Below are positions 1 to 10,741 of a DNA stretch of 64,000 nt, one piece after another; the first letter of the stretch is position 1, and each line of letters opens with the position of its first letter. Where the stretch lies: NCBI GenBank assembly GCA_905220665.1, contig CAJNAR010000154.1, positions 580,511 through 644,510 of the forward strand, given 5' to 3'. This DNA comes from Albugo candida (taxonomy: Eukaryota; Oomycota; Peronosporomycetes; Albuginales; Albuginaceae). Made by a program: the position numbers and the translations under genes. A model generated the notes under the pieces. It searched no databases. It saw nothing but the letters and a program-made list of their open reading frames with translations, and was not told the DNA's origin.

Positions 1-359
1 GGCTTTATCGTGTTCAATCGGGTCTGAACGCGCTTTTTCTTAATTGAATTTTTCCAACGATCGAATAAGCGGCTTCGTTTGATTTGACTTGATTTCTATA
101 CGTACGCTCATTTCTTCAGATAACGAAGCCGTTGGATAGTAGCCTAGCTCAATGGTAGAGTATTAGCATGTATGGTAATTATCAACTCGTACATTGATCG
201 CAATAACGTGCATTATTGTAAAGGGATGGCGAAGACATCTAAATAGTCATCATGTATCAAATACGCTTACTTCAGCTTCACACATTTTGTAATCTTAATC
301 TTCGGTGGATTGTTCTTCAAGATATCATTTATCGTCTGTTCGGTTACTTCAGAAAATGA
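1..359. other. No recognisable gene
   Basis: No convincing coding signal. A stretch near 146-200 resembles the D-arm half of a tRNA but has no T-arm, so no RNA gene is called. Confidence 0.4.
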
Positions 360-719
360 CAAGTTGCGACATCACCAGAGTCACAACCATTAATAGTTTC
401 AATGTACCAAATTGCGGGGGTATGGCTATATCGAAACGAGGCTGCTCTTTTGGGGATGTTTCATCGAAGACGTGTTCGAGGTCACAATGTCGGATCAAAT
501 GTTTTTTCGCATGTCCAACTTGAAGCTAATGAGTTTGAGTGAGCCGCTTTCCCGTCTAAAGCGATGATTGTCTCGAGCACGTTTGTGAAAATTCATGAGT
601 GGATTAATACTTGTGGAACGTGTCGAAATGAAGCGATTATTGAATTAAATTGTGCCGATTGTGAGCATTTCGAAGTGGAAATAAACGAAATACATTCTTG
701 GCTAGAAGTATACATCTGA
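360..719 (+). pseudogene. CCG-like secreted protein remnant, module fragment
   Basis: One frame stays open from 360 to the stop at 717-719, apart from a single TGA at 540-542. The second half carries two closely spaced cysteine pairs, TCGTC near 612-623 and NCADC near 652, followed by a polar-hydrophobic segment. This resembles the C-x2-C modules of the better preserved genes at 2304-4116 and 32234-34275. No start codon or signal peptide lies in this frame, so it is an internal piece of a decayed gene. It has the same orientation as the fragments at 1593-1952 and 2304-4116 and may once have belonged to the same gene or tandem array. CCG proteins are known as secreted, host-exposed proteins of Albugo; that this is one is inference from the cysteine pattern. 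Confidence 0.45.
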
Positions 720-1592
720 AAGCCCATCTTTTGCGTCTGATCTTGTTCAATTCAAACGTAGAGCTTGTTCTTTCATGGCATCACAGAGAAAAAACTACGC
801 CCTGAAGAGATTTCCGCCTCATTGTGCTAATCGGCTTATCGTGTACATGAAACAAGGCTATCTATATCTATATCATCGGAAAAGCTTGCGTGTAGTTGAA
901 GGAGCAATAAAACTTCGAGCTTTATCTGCCAGCTCGTCGCGCGTATTGAAGCTTCCAAGCAATAAAGTCGCGTCAAGTATCGAAAAGGTGCTTTGAATAC
1001 AATTCCACGAATTTTACCAACATTGTTTCCCTTTTGCGTGGCTTAACAATATTGTATCCAGAAAGGAATATGAGTGAAATGGTTACAGGTTTTCTGGTAT
1101 TGCGAGGGAAAGAGCTGCAGCCAGCTTCTCGAACAGTTATGATAAAAAAAATAAAATAAACGCGTCAAGCTGTGTCCATCCTTGAACCAAAAGCGGTCAA
1201 ATACTTCCGAGGGAGTAGGCAAGTTGAAGTGAGTCTAGAAGTGCCTCACTAGCAGGAATTGCTGCTAAATTCTCGAGTAGCTTTCATAATGACAGCCTGT
1301 TGCGCCTTTAGACTTCCTCCTCACTTTCGCAAACCGCGTATTTTTTTCGATTGACTGTTAGTAGACTCAGGCTAATTTGAAAGTTTCTTCTGCAGATAAG
1401 CGTTACATTCGTCGTCTGTACTAGAGGATGCCATTAAAATACAATACTGGATTAATTTGAACAGTATCGCAATTGTTTCACTTCAAATTTTGATCGCAAA
1501 AATGATTCACAATGCATCTGAAAGGTTCATATAACGTCTAAGAATCGTTTTGTGCACAGTCACATAAAGCTGAGATGAACTAGGCACTCTAA
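720..1592. other. Decayed spacer between two CCG-like fragments
   Basis: Short open frames only (for example 775-996). None shows a C-x2-C module or other recognisable domain. It may be coding sequence of the same decayed array that has drifted beyond recognition. Confidence 0.35.
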
Positions 1593-1952
1593 AAAAGGAG
1601 GCTCTGTTATCAAAAGCTTTTCTTTAATGCTAAGGGGGGTAACGGCAGCAGGTTTCATAAAAAAGTATTTGTTGAGCACGCATCAAATATATGTAAAATA
1701 GGATGTGACAGTACCTCGTCCAGCCTGTCGGAGAAGAAGCGCAAAGCGTTGCTGCAGGTTGATACGCTTCATCAGATAACTGCGAACGCTGTGGACAAAC
1801 ACGATAAATTGCTACCGTGGATATTCGATTTCACGGGGAGTGGTCCTGAAGAGTGCAACATTTGTAATCGTTCCGTCAATTCACTCAAACTCATCATAAG
1901 CATAAAAGGCTCAATGAGCGATCGACGTATCATCCCCTATATTCCACCGTAA
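1593..1952 (+). pseudogene. CCG-like secreted protein remnant, 119 open codons
   Basis: The frame opens after a TAA at 1590-1592 and runs 119 codons to the stop ending at 1952, well above chance for AT-rich DNA. It has no early ATG. It reads LCYQKLFF near the start, then ICKIGCDSTSS at about 40 codons, then a lysine/serine-rich linker, and ends with EECNICNRSVNSLKLI. The last motif matches the start of a CCG-like module: C-x2-C followed by a hydrophobic strand. The order cysteine, about 40 residues, C-x3-C, linker, C-x2-C is the same alternation seen at 2304-4116 and 32234-34275. It is interpreted as the middle of a broken multi-module gene that ends in a premature stop inside its last module. 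Confidence 0.55.
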
Positions 1953-2303
1953 GCGCTGTCATTCAAAACCATCAAAAAAATCGTTGCATCGCTACTCAAA
2001 GTATACAGTTAACGGGTTTTCCTGCTTCCGTATCCGAGTTTCTAATCTCAATCATCACAAAAGTAACACGTTCCTTATTATATGCTAGGGGTATATTGTA
2101 TTCGCGTATCAATGGTCTGAAGGCTGACTAGCATTTTTGAGCCACCAGCGTTGAAAGGATTATTCATTGATTTTTAGCTCCCGGAAGTGAATGATGATTG
2201 TTTGAGCATCACTAGAAAACAAAAAATGTTGCATGAAGACGATTGGTTATAATACTTGACAAGGTGAGAACACGTGTCCACATATAAAAACTAAATTGTT
2301 ACA
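1953..2303. other. Spacer upstream of a CCG-like gene
   Basis: No gene seen. It should contain the promoter of the gene starting at 2304. An AT-rich stretch with TATAAAAAC lies about 15 bases before the ATG, but no oomycete initiator motif could be assigned with confidence. Confidence 0.35.
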
Positions 2304-4116
2304 ATGAAAGCGCGTTTGTTGCTCAGTAGCCTCGTAGTCTTTGGGTATATTGGACACAGTGCAGGGCAGTTGGACTTTCTTAATATTAGCATATATTCAA
2401 AAGTGTCTGAGAGCTGTCAACAGTGCTTACTGGAGCGTGCGGGCGCCTTTCATGTAGAAGAGGTGAACGAATTTCAAAAATCAATTCACATAATAAAAGT
2501 GTACTGGGTTGTGGGGCCATCACATTATCTTCGAGCAAATTTGATCAGTTGCTTTGGTCGACGGTATTGCCGTGACCCAACAATTGAAGATTATAGATCA
2601 ATATTTGTCACTGAAGGCATCGGCAGTACACCATCACCGTTCGTGTCTAGCGAGAACCCGACCTAAACGTATATCAGCAATGAGCGGCAACATTGGGCAA
2701 ACTCAGCTGATCTCCGAACCGTTCAACAAACTGATCTTTCACTTGACATCAATGACGCTGGTCAAATATTCGTTGAGGGGAGCAAAACAGAATCGAAGCA
2801 ATTGTGCGTATACAGATCCTACTTCGACTTCTCTTTCTTATGTGAAACATTTATGAATAAATAAAGCGATTCTGGAAGCATGGAAAAGTATTTTGCATAT
2901 ACAACTGAGTGTTATTTATGTGATACACTCATCAGATCCTGATTTGTTCAAAAAGTTGAGTGGGGAGATAGAAATATGTCGTGGCGCAACCGCTCTACTG
3001 ACAGATGACCTATGCAACATGTTCAAGTCTAAAATATCGGGGAGCGCAGGAGAATCTGACAAGAAATCCGAATCATCGGCATCAGTGCTGGGCACTTTTA
3101 CTTTCTTACATACGACAAAAAATGATCAAAGGGACGAGCAAAAAATCTATAACGTACTGTAACGCCTGAAGTTCAAATACTACCGCTTATCAACAAGTAA
3201 GTCATATAATGACCGCAGCACAACGTGCTGGGGATGCTTGTACAAAGCCTATGATAGCCTGGTTGTTTTAGACAGGGTTCAAGTGAACCCCGGAGAAAAT
3301 ATCATGTTTATTATTGCTATCTTTACTGCCAAGGAGGTAAAAGATCAATTTGTCCGGTGCTTTAAAGAATGTGGTGCTATCATACCCATCAAAAGTGGGT
3401 TTCCAGACACCGTTTATTTACATAAATTGTCGGTTCCACAAAACGTTTTCACCTGGATGGAACAGATAGCTACCAAAAAAAATGAGGAATACAACCCCCA
3501 CCCAAGTCATGGCTGTTTCCAAGTTGAAAGCAGAGAACAGCACAGTCTTGAATGCCACGGATGTTTTCAAATCACCCAAAAGTGGTCACTTTCGAAACTC
3601 ACCTTTCTAGTCTCACTCAAGGTGGATGTAGATGCTATTGAGAAGTTGACCTGCACTTTCAAGGTTGCAAATGGTTGCAAAGATTTCCAGCTGATGCCCA
3701 ATATTATGTGCGACTATGCAGCAAAATTCCGGAATTGCCTATCTAGATTTGACCAAGCTTCCCATGGAAGTCGATTCAGTCGACGATACAGGGAAACACG
3801 CATCAGCTCCAGTCGAAAATTTCTTTGTCGTCAAGTGGAAAGAAAACGATTCGGAGGAATCTGGGGAAGATGCCGCATTTGCAAATGTGTCCTCTGTCTG
3901 ACGAGTAAGCGCAAAGTTGTACTCATATCCATAATACAGCGATACGTATGGGTGGTTGATTCCAAAATATCGGTAAACTGCAAGGAATGCGATGGTAAGG
4001 TGTTTCACGGCGCGCAGTTTTCATGTAATCAGTACCTTCGGCAGGTACCGGTCGTAAAAGCGAGAAACTACATTGAGGTATCACTGAGACGGAAACGTCA
4101 GAGCTTAGAGAGCTAA
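2304..4116 (+). pseudogene. Multi-module CCG-like secreted protein, frameshifted
   Basis: The ATG at 2304 opens a secretory N-terminus (MKARLLLSSLVVFGYIGHSAG, predicted cleavage near residue 21), and the mature part soon reaches SCQQCLLERAG, an exact CX2CX5G match at 2415-2444. The closing pair SCFGRRYC follows about 45 residues on. The frame stops at 2664. Further modules begin with CYLC (2910-2921, same frame), then CWGC (3226-3237), CHGC (3553-3564) and CKEC (3979-3990) in a second frame, which is open from about 2893 to 4116 except for TAA at 3160-3162. Module starts are 316-495 bp apart. An acidic stretch in a third frame near 3716-3901 (KENDSEESGED) shows a further frame change. At least two shifts and several stops make it a pseudogene, unless the assembly is faulty. 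CCG proteins are known secreted Albugo proteins thought to act at the host interface. Confidence 0.65.
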
Positions 4117-7100
4117 GAGGCTCGCGAGAGTAACAAGTAAAGTTGGGAAGAATCAAAGTCAACACCTTGTTTACCTGATTGTACTCTTTCGTTAAACAAT
4201 AAGAGAACGGACGAACGAACTGATAGCTTGCTTCAGTTTTTTTTTTGCTTCATAAGAGTCGTGTGCTTCTATCAGTACCATTGACATACACAGCTAAATA
4301 TCGTCTATTCCAAAGGTAGTATGCATTCTTTTACAGTTTACAGTAACATCAAGGTAATGATCCGAATCTGATACTTCGACGATTCAAGCAAACGGAAGTC
4401 GACTTCTACACTGTTCCTTGAGTGCCCAAAAGTTGTGGAATAGAAAACATCAAAACAAACTGTAATTTTTTTCAGAGCGATATATATTTGCGCAATTTCT
4501 TTGAGCATCTTTACCGTACGGATAGTCTCCCTATAACAAAGAGAGATCCTCTGTTCCATTTACATTCACTAAAAGCCACGCAAAATAAATACCATCTATT
4601 CGTTTTTGTACAGAAATCAACGGATGAGAGTAATCTGTAATTGTCACTACATCAAAGTACACCGAACAAGTAAAAACGTTTTGCAGAAAGTAGACCGAAG
4701 ACCGCATCGCGTTTTCACAACTCGTTGGTGGGTTTTTTTACGCAATCCTTTCAGTTAAGCCGCTTCATCGCGTTTACTGTGGCTTTAGCATATCTGCACT
4801 AGAGTTCGAAATGCTCACTTATTCTTTTTGATATCATTTTTCGACAATTTCTGCTGGTTTACGAAGGGGTAAAATCTGAGCTGCCCAGCACAAGAAGCCC
4901 ACATCTCTGTAACGTCCTGTTGCTGTTCCTGGAAACTGATTCGTTTCAATCTCGTCATAAAATTACTGCTTTGAAAAGCCGTCTTTTAGAACACTTACCC
5001 CACTCTTCCAAACTTAAGTCTTCTCACATTGGTATCTTGAGCCCGAGTAGGAACTGTATCCGTGCATTTTATTACATCTGACACATTGATTGATAACCTA
5101 GCCTAGACACCAAGAAATGCATTCGCTTAGTCATAATAGCATATGTGGAAAGGGGTTTGTTTCCTTTGAGCATCCAATCCTTCATTTCAGGATCCTACAC
5201 GAAAACTCTGGAATTCTAACGTCCTCAATAAGATTGTCGACAAACGTATCAAAGTTGATTCTATACTCTTTGCACATCAACCCGAAATGGGTAAAGCGTC
5301 TTCGAGCGAGTCGATTATAACTGACCTATCGATACATTTCTATGTAACTGCGAACAAACGATTCAAAACAGGAAGATCTTTTGCTGATCCCACATCTTCT
5401 TTCAAATACTTTGTATAATTTAAGCTGCGAGCGCATCCAACTTAGAAACACTGAAGTATGAATCACCTTTAATGGATATTCTGATCGCGTTGCTCATAGT
5501 ATCGTCGTTTACATCAAAGCATGCCTTTCATTTCCACAAGAGAGGAATCATGCTTCCACTGATATAATCGGCCTACAGCGTTCTTCATAATGATGAAATT
5601 TAATCTGGCATGATAGATACACATTGATGCTTTCATGACAGAGCTCGTGTCAATTTTCGAGTACGAAGCGCTCCCAACACCTCGAAGCAAAAATTTAGAT
5701 TATCGACTAGTCCATCTGCGACTCCAGGAAATGGATGGCAGGCTTTTCTTTTGAGGGCATTTTTGTTCATGATGGATCGCTAAAGTCACAGCTTGAGATA
5801 TTCGAGTGAACATTGTTATAACTCCTCTCAACACAATATAAAAAAAACAAAGAAAGTCGAACAAACAAAAACTGAAATTAGCCACATTTTATTCTGGTTG
5901 CCTTTACATCAAACGATGGTTTAAGGTCCTTTACAGCGGCGATGAGCCGAATAAAATCGACTTATCGTAACACGTTCTTAAGATCGCATACTCGATTCCG
6001 GATTTCAAGAATCGGGGAAAACCAACTCAGAAATAGCCCTCCCGGCTGCTAGTTGGAAAACAATAGTCTCAGCTCATTATTGCACTTTTCTATGACCAAA
6101 GCAAAATTCTCTGAATTGACGTAAGGCATTTCTTTTGTAAGTTTTTGATGACAATGTATTCTTCCGTGACCTTTTGTCTCCTTTCGGAGCTATCCGGAAA
6201 GAATACAAAATACGTTTACGAATATTTTGGATTATCCTCAAAAACGGCGCATTGATGTCCAACTTGTACCGTCGGTCTTTAAGGCGAGCAGAAACAGGTG
6301 AAAAATCATGACTTCATTCAGTGATGCTACAAACAGGCTATTTTTGATGAAACTGTTCGTATATGTATCCTAATTTGAAAAGATACTGAATGGATCATGT
6401 ATCTATCAGGATATATGAGATGGTGACCTATCTGCAGGTACAATGTAGGTGGCGGGACGTACATTTGAGAATAAAGGAGGAAGCGTTTATCGAATGAAGG
6501 AATGCTGGGTGAAAGATGCTGACTACAAAATCTGGATACTTTGAGGTCGAGGACTCATCTGAACATCTAAAGCAAAATACATAACAATCCTTACGTATAC
6601 TGAAACAAATAGACGCGATAGTATAGGTGACTGCATTAGCCGTGCTCCTCCACTCGTACTTTATTCAGACAAGCGTCATGAATTGTTTGTCAGCTTTCAC
6701 ACAAAAAATGCAATTCTGGATGATTTACTTGATCTTCAACTTTATTAAAAATTGTCAATAATGCGTGGCCTTTATTGTTTTGATATATTATGCGTAGATA
6801 AGCATGATTAGGTAGCAGAAGCTATTGCTCGTTCAGCTTTCACCAGGAATCGGTACTTTTTTACGATAATCTTCAATAGTGTATGATACCTCTAGCATTG
6901 TATTGACACAGTACTTTATACACAAACATGTTTTCATGAGATACTTTGACGCTCGGACAAAGCTATGATGAAATCTAAACAAGCAATCAAATCAAAGAGC
7001 CTGATGAGCCCACTCAGAAACCAGAATTATCGTACCTGAATGTTTTAAAGACGCTTGTGAACATCAAACCATATATCTTCTTATGTCGCGCGATTTGTCT

Positions 7101-7290
7101 TGACGACTATGTTGCAGCGCCAGTGTCTATCATCCGACGACCGCAATTTAATTCGGATAATGTGACCACTTTACACCATTAATGTAGCAAAGAAGCTAAC
7201 TTTATTTAGCGCTCTATGAAACCTGGTGTGACATCTATGAGAATGCCTGGTAGGACATGCTTGGAGACAAACTGAATGGTTGTTCAGTTG
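4117..7290. other. Long stretch with no recognisable gene
   Basis: Only short open frames (for example 4422-4640, 5117-5320, minus 5700-5885), none with a recognisable motif, signal peptide or strand consistency. No tandem repeat or transposon end was seen. Confidence 0.4.
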
Positions 7291-7564
7291 AGTATGGGAG
7301 TTACAGGGGTTCGTACCCAGCTCAGTCGGTTAAGCACTTGAGCGCAAGGACCCCCTGCCGGAGGTCGTTAGTTCGATCCCCGGCAGTGTGGGCAGCGGTT
7401 TGAGCCCACCCAAGCAATAAGCTTGGAAAATATCTGCCTCCCTAGGTTTGAAGTTAGACTTAAGTGATATACACACGGTCGGGGGCTCATGATAGGATAA
7501 GGAAGATAGTTTAAGAACCAGATAAATAGTGTAATGAAATCCTTGACAAAGTATGGGAGTTACA
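7291..7564 (+). mobile_element. tRNA-derived SINE, copy 1, with target-site duplications
   Basis: The body spans 7306-7549 (244 bp) between two exact 15-bp direct repeats, AGTATGGGAGTTACA, at 7291-7305 and 7550-7564. The 5' part is tRNA-like: an A-box region (CAGCTCAGTCGGTTAAGCA) and a B-box (GTTCGATCC), the internal promoter elements of RNA polymerase III. A non-tRNA tail follows and ends in GTGTAATGAAATCCTTGACA. Two further copies lie at 10011-10252 and 25955-26534. A tRNA head, unrelated tail and long target-site duplication define a SINE moved by the machinery of a LINE. No LINE was recognised in the window. The intact duplication points to a fairly recent insertion. Confidence 0.85.
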
Positions 7565-8975
7565 AACATGATGAAAACAGAGGTGACGTTTTGACGTAAT
7601 AATAAACTGCTATAATGCAAAGCGTTTAGTAAAGCGGTCGTATAATCATCCGACAGATATTGAAATTGAAAGCTGGAATTTCAGCAGCACGAAACTTGAT
7701 TGAAGTAGCTAGTAGGATGTTCACAGTATGATAGTGGACAAGTAAAAAATGTCGGATATGTTCTTTAAGGCTCCAGATATGTTACTATATAGTATCTCAG
7801 TGAAAAGCGGCCTCAGTGACTTGGTATGTCGATCCAAACTAGCAACAAAAATTGAAATGCAATAGCAAATGCTTTGCGCACGTCAATTAAAATGAAGTGG
7901 TTTTAATGGCACTTCGCATTATCACGATCAATACATCATGAAACATCCTGTGAATAAACTTTGTCGGTGATGAATTCGCTGCCAAAGTCGACAGTTAAGA
8001 TCTTTCGAGGCAAGTGTGCGAGATGAGAACCCTGTCATCTTAATTCTTAAATCCGGATACTTGCTCATTCTGAGTGGATGCCTTGTAATAGGAAATGATA
8101 TCAGGAAAATTTCAGGAAGATGGGACGCGTTGAATAAGATTTACATGGTTCTTCTCATTATCTTCTTGTTGTTGATAAAACTTGGATTGGTACGTGAGGT
8201 GAGGTGTGGAGCACTTTATTTGCTGCTTACAGCAAATCAAAAGCGCCTTTTGAGCCTTAAACATGGCCATATATTACATACGTAGAATATATGAGTCAGA
8301 GAATTCAAAATTGGTGGCAGGGCCGGAGTCCCTGCTGAACACGTTATAGTTACTCGTTAACTCAGAATTTTCTCCCCGATCCATATTAATCGATCGATCA
8401 GCTTAAATACCTGCCATTAGTCGCTAGTATGACGGTTTTCTGAAGCATAATATTAATCAGTAGAAGATGTATGTAGTACTAGAATTAGACTAACTGACTT
8501 CTGTGGTTTCCTTACGCTATCTTGATAAAAACTGCACATATATACATACAAAAAACAGGTCCTGATAGTAGATGTGAGAGATGCTAATATGTCCTCTTGG
8601 TGATAACCCTGTATTGCACTTGCCTCAAATCACCACAGTACGAGACTGTGATCAGCGTATAAATGAAGTAAGGCTAAAAAACTGGCCCAAAGTACCGTGT
8701 TTTCGTGAGTGGTGTGCGTCTCACTAGGCGGAAGGTAGCCATCCAACTAGGAATCGGATCCAGGTTGCACTTGCATTACTACTTGCCGGTGCCGTAAAAT
8801 TCACGGAATGATCTTTGCGTTGCGCGTTGATTCAGCACCTTTGCAAGCCGAACGTGCTCGTCTTGATCGTAATACGGTCTCCGAACGTGTCCATCAAACG
8901 CGATGTACGTGCACAGTTCTTAAAACAATAATAGGTGAGTGGCATGGCCAAGCTCTGAACATAATCAATATAGAA
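7565..8975. other. No recognisable gene
   Basis: The longest plus frame (8016-8285) is hydrophobic but has no recognisable domain. A minus-strand reading near 7990-8010 has a weak integrase-like string that was too short to call. Confidence 0.35.
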
Positions 8976-9134
8976 GGGTCCCAATACCTGCGTGGACCAA
9001 TCATTTATTATATATGGGTACCACTACCTGTGTGGCGAATTCATTAATATATAGGGGTCACATTACCTGTGTGGATCAATTCAGTAATATATAGGAGTCA
9101 CATTCCCTGTGTCGACCAAATCAGCAATATAGAG
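8976..9134. repeat. Minisatellite, four units of about 40 bp
   Basis: Four head-to-tail units start at 8976, 9016, 9055 and 9095. Each begins GGGT or GAGT, carries ACCTGTGTGG or a close variant, and ends in an AT-rich TTAATATATAG-type block. Units differ by several substitutions, so the array is old or exchanges slowly. Confidence 0.8.
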
Positions 9135-10010
9135 ACGTTGCAGGTTTAGGGCGTTGTATCTGGTTCCCATCAAGTAAAACATTAGCGATGGTTATCGGAT
9201 AAATATAAATGTAAACCTGTCCTTCATCACTATCGTCTTTGTATGTCTCTCCCCAAGAGCCTGTTTGGTTCGAAATAAGTTTAATACATAAGTTCAGATA
9301 ACTTTGTCCTCCCATTCGTCACGTAAGGGGTTGCGATCATAATTATCACGAAAAAACCTTCAGACGATTCCCAATCGGGAAAAACAGGGAGGATTGTCTA
9401 TGAGTTTAATAGAATGAGTTAACAATTTCTATGCATACCCTCATAATTCCCCTTTTCTTGGTCAAGAAAGCTCTATTACATCATTTTCCTATATTTTCTC
9501 AACTTCGTTGACACCAATAAGTTTATGATTGACAAAGATGCCATTCGGATTACGATCAATGCAATATATAAAACAGAAATAGCTGAAAACAGAAATAGCT
9601 GCATCCGGTTGGACACATCATAACTTGCAGTTAACTAGTTGGGATGAAGGAAGCTTTTTGCAAGTATCCCTGAGTGTAAGAATACAATGCTTAATAATCC
9701 CACGCAAATGTGATCATTCGGAGCTATCTTGATATTTATTCGTACCTGTTCAATGATGGAAAAGTGCGATAGGACAATGTCAGCACGATTTATTGAATTT
9801 CTTACTGTGTTCACATTCTTTGTGGTATTTTTCCGTGTCATCTGTTTTTAAATCGCTGATCTCAGAGTCAGACGTAACCAGGCCGCTAGCGTAAGTGTCG
9901 TTTTAATGATTAGGATGATTGAGAGACAATCCGAGTGTTGTAAAATACGCTTCCACCGGACATAGCGTCACACTAAGTATCATGTATGCTTCTAAATTTG
10001 CCGGCTACTT
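9135..10010. other. No recognisable gene
   Basis: Short open frames only. A 16-bp tandem duplication (AACAGAAATAGCTG repeated) lies near 9570-9602; no other structure was seen. Confidence 0.4.
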
Positions 10011-10252
10011 TTTCAAGGATTTCATTACACTGTTTATTTGGTTCTTTGACTACCTTCCTTATACTATCATGAGTCCCTGACCGTGTGAATATCACTTGAG
10101 TCTGACTTCAAACCGAGGGAGGCAGATATTTTCCAAGCTTATTGCCTGAGTGGGCTCAAACCGTTGCCCACACTGCCGGGGATCGAACTAACGACCTCCG
10201 GCAGGGGTCCGTGCGCTCAAGTGCTCAACCGACTGAGCTGGGTAGGGACCCT
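10011..10252 (-). mobile_element. tRNA-derived SINE, copy 2
   Basis: On the minus strand this copy starts with the tRNA-like A-box (CTACCCAGCTCAGTCGGTTG), contains the B-box GTTCGATCC, and ends in GTGTAATGAAATCCTTGA, matching copy 1 along its whole length with scattered differences. The flanks share only short imperfect similarity, so no target-site duplication could be assigned. It is probably older than copy 1. Confidence 0.85.
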
Positions 10253-10368
10253 TCGCGGCTGGTAAGTACTTCGCAAATCGAATGAAAGAAAACAGACTTT
10301 CAAAAAACAAAAAAATTTCGCCCCTTGCCGTCGAAGACAATGGTTTCTCTCAATCTCTCCAGCTTACC

Positions 10369-10741
10369 TTACTTTATCTCGACAATTGCGGGTAATACGT
10401 CCATAAGTACCCTGTCCATTATCGACACTTGACCGGCAAAAAGTACACCCACCGACATACCTTTACCGTCGGACCCTTTCCACTGCTGAACAGGTAAGTA
10501 ATCAATTAGAGGCCAGTATGAGGTTTGAGACACCTTTCCTCCCACTAAAATTCCTGACAATCAGCCGGTAGCAACGGTCGTTAATGAAAGAAGGTGCATC
10601 ATAATCTTCCAAATCGATCAAAGCAGTAGGTAAAACCGGCCATGAACTAAGACTAGCCGAGAGGTTGAATGCAAAGAAGAGATTCGCAAGGACAAAGCCG
10701 CGAAAAATGCGAAGTTCAAGCTTGAAATGCCTAAGACGCAA
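10369..10741 (-). pseudogene. Unrecognised coding remnant in two overlapping frames
   Basis: Two minus-strand frames overlap head to tail: 10741-10502, containing LPTALIDLEDYDAPSFINDR, and 10560-10369, containing SVGVLFAGQVSIMDRVL. Their composition, with buried hydrophobic and charged residues mixed, looks like one globular protein broken by a frameshift near 10530. The family was not recognised. The copy-2 SINE ends just beyond its C-terminal side. The overlapping plus-strand frames at 10665-10969 are less protein-like and were treated as shadows. Confidence 0.3.

Noticed and set aside
146..205. A-box-like string TAGCTCAATGGTAGAGTATTAG resembling a tRNA D-arm
   Set aside because: No B-box follows at the right distance and no acceptor stem closes.
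2554..2856. Plus-strand ORF of 100 codons overlapping the CCG-like gene
   Set aside because: It is out of frame with both readable frames of the CCG-like gene, lacks a module, and looks like a shadow.
7980..8015. Minus-strand string TVDFGSEFITDKVYS resembling a retroelement integrase block
   Set aside because: Too short, with no further integrase or reverse transcriptase blocks in the surrounding frames.
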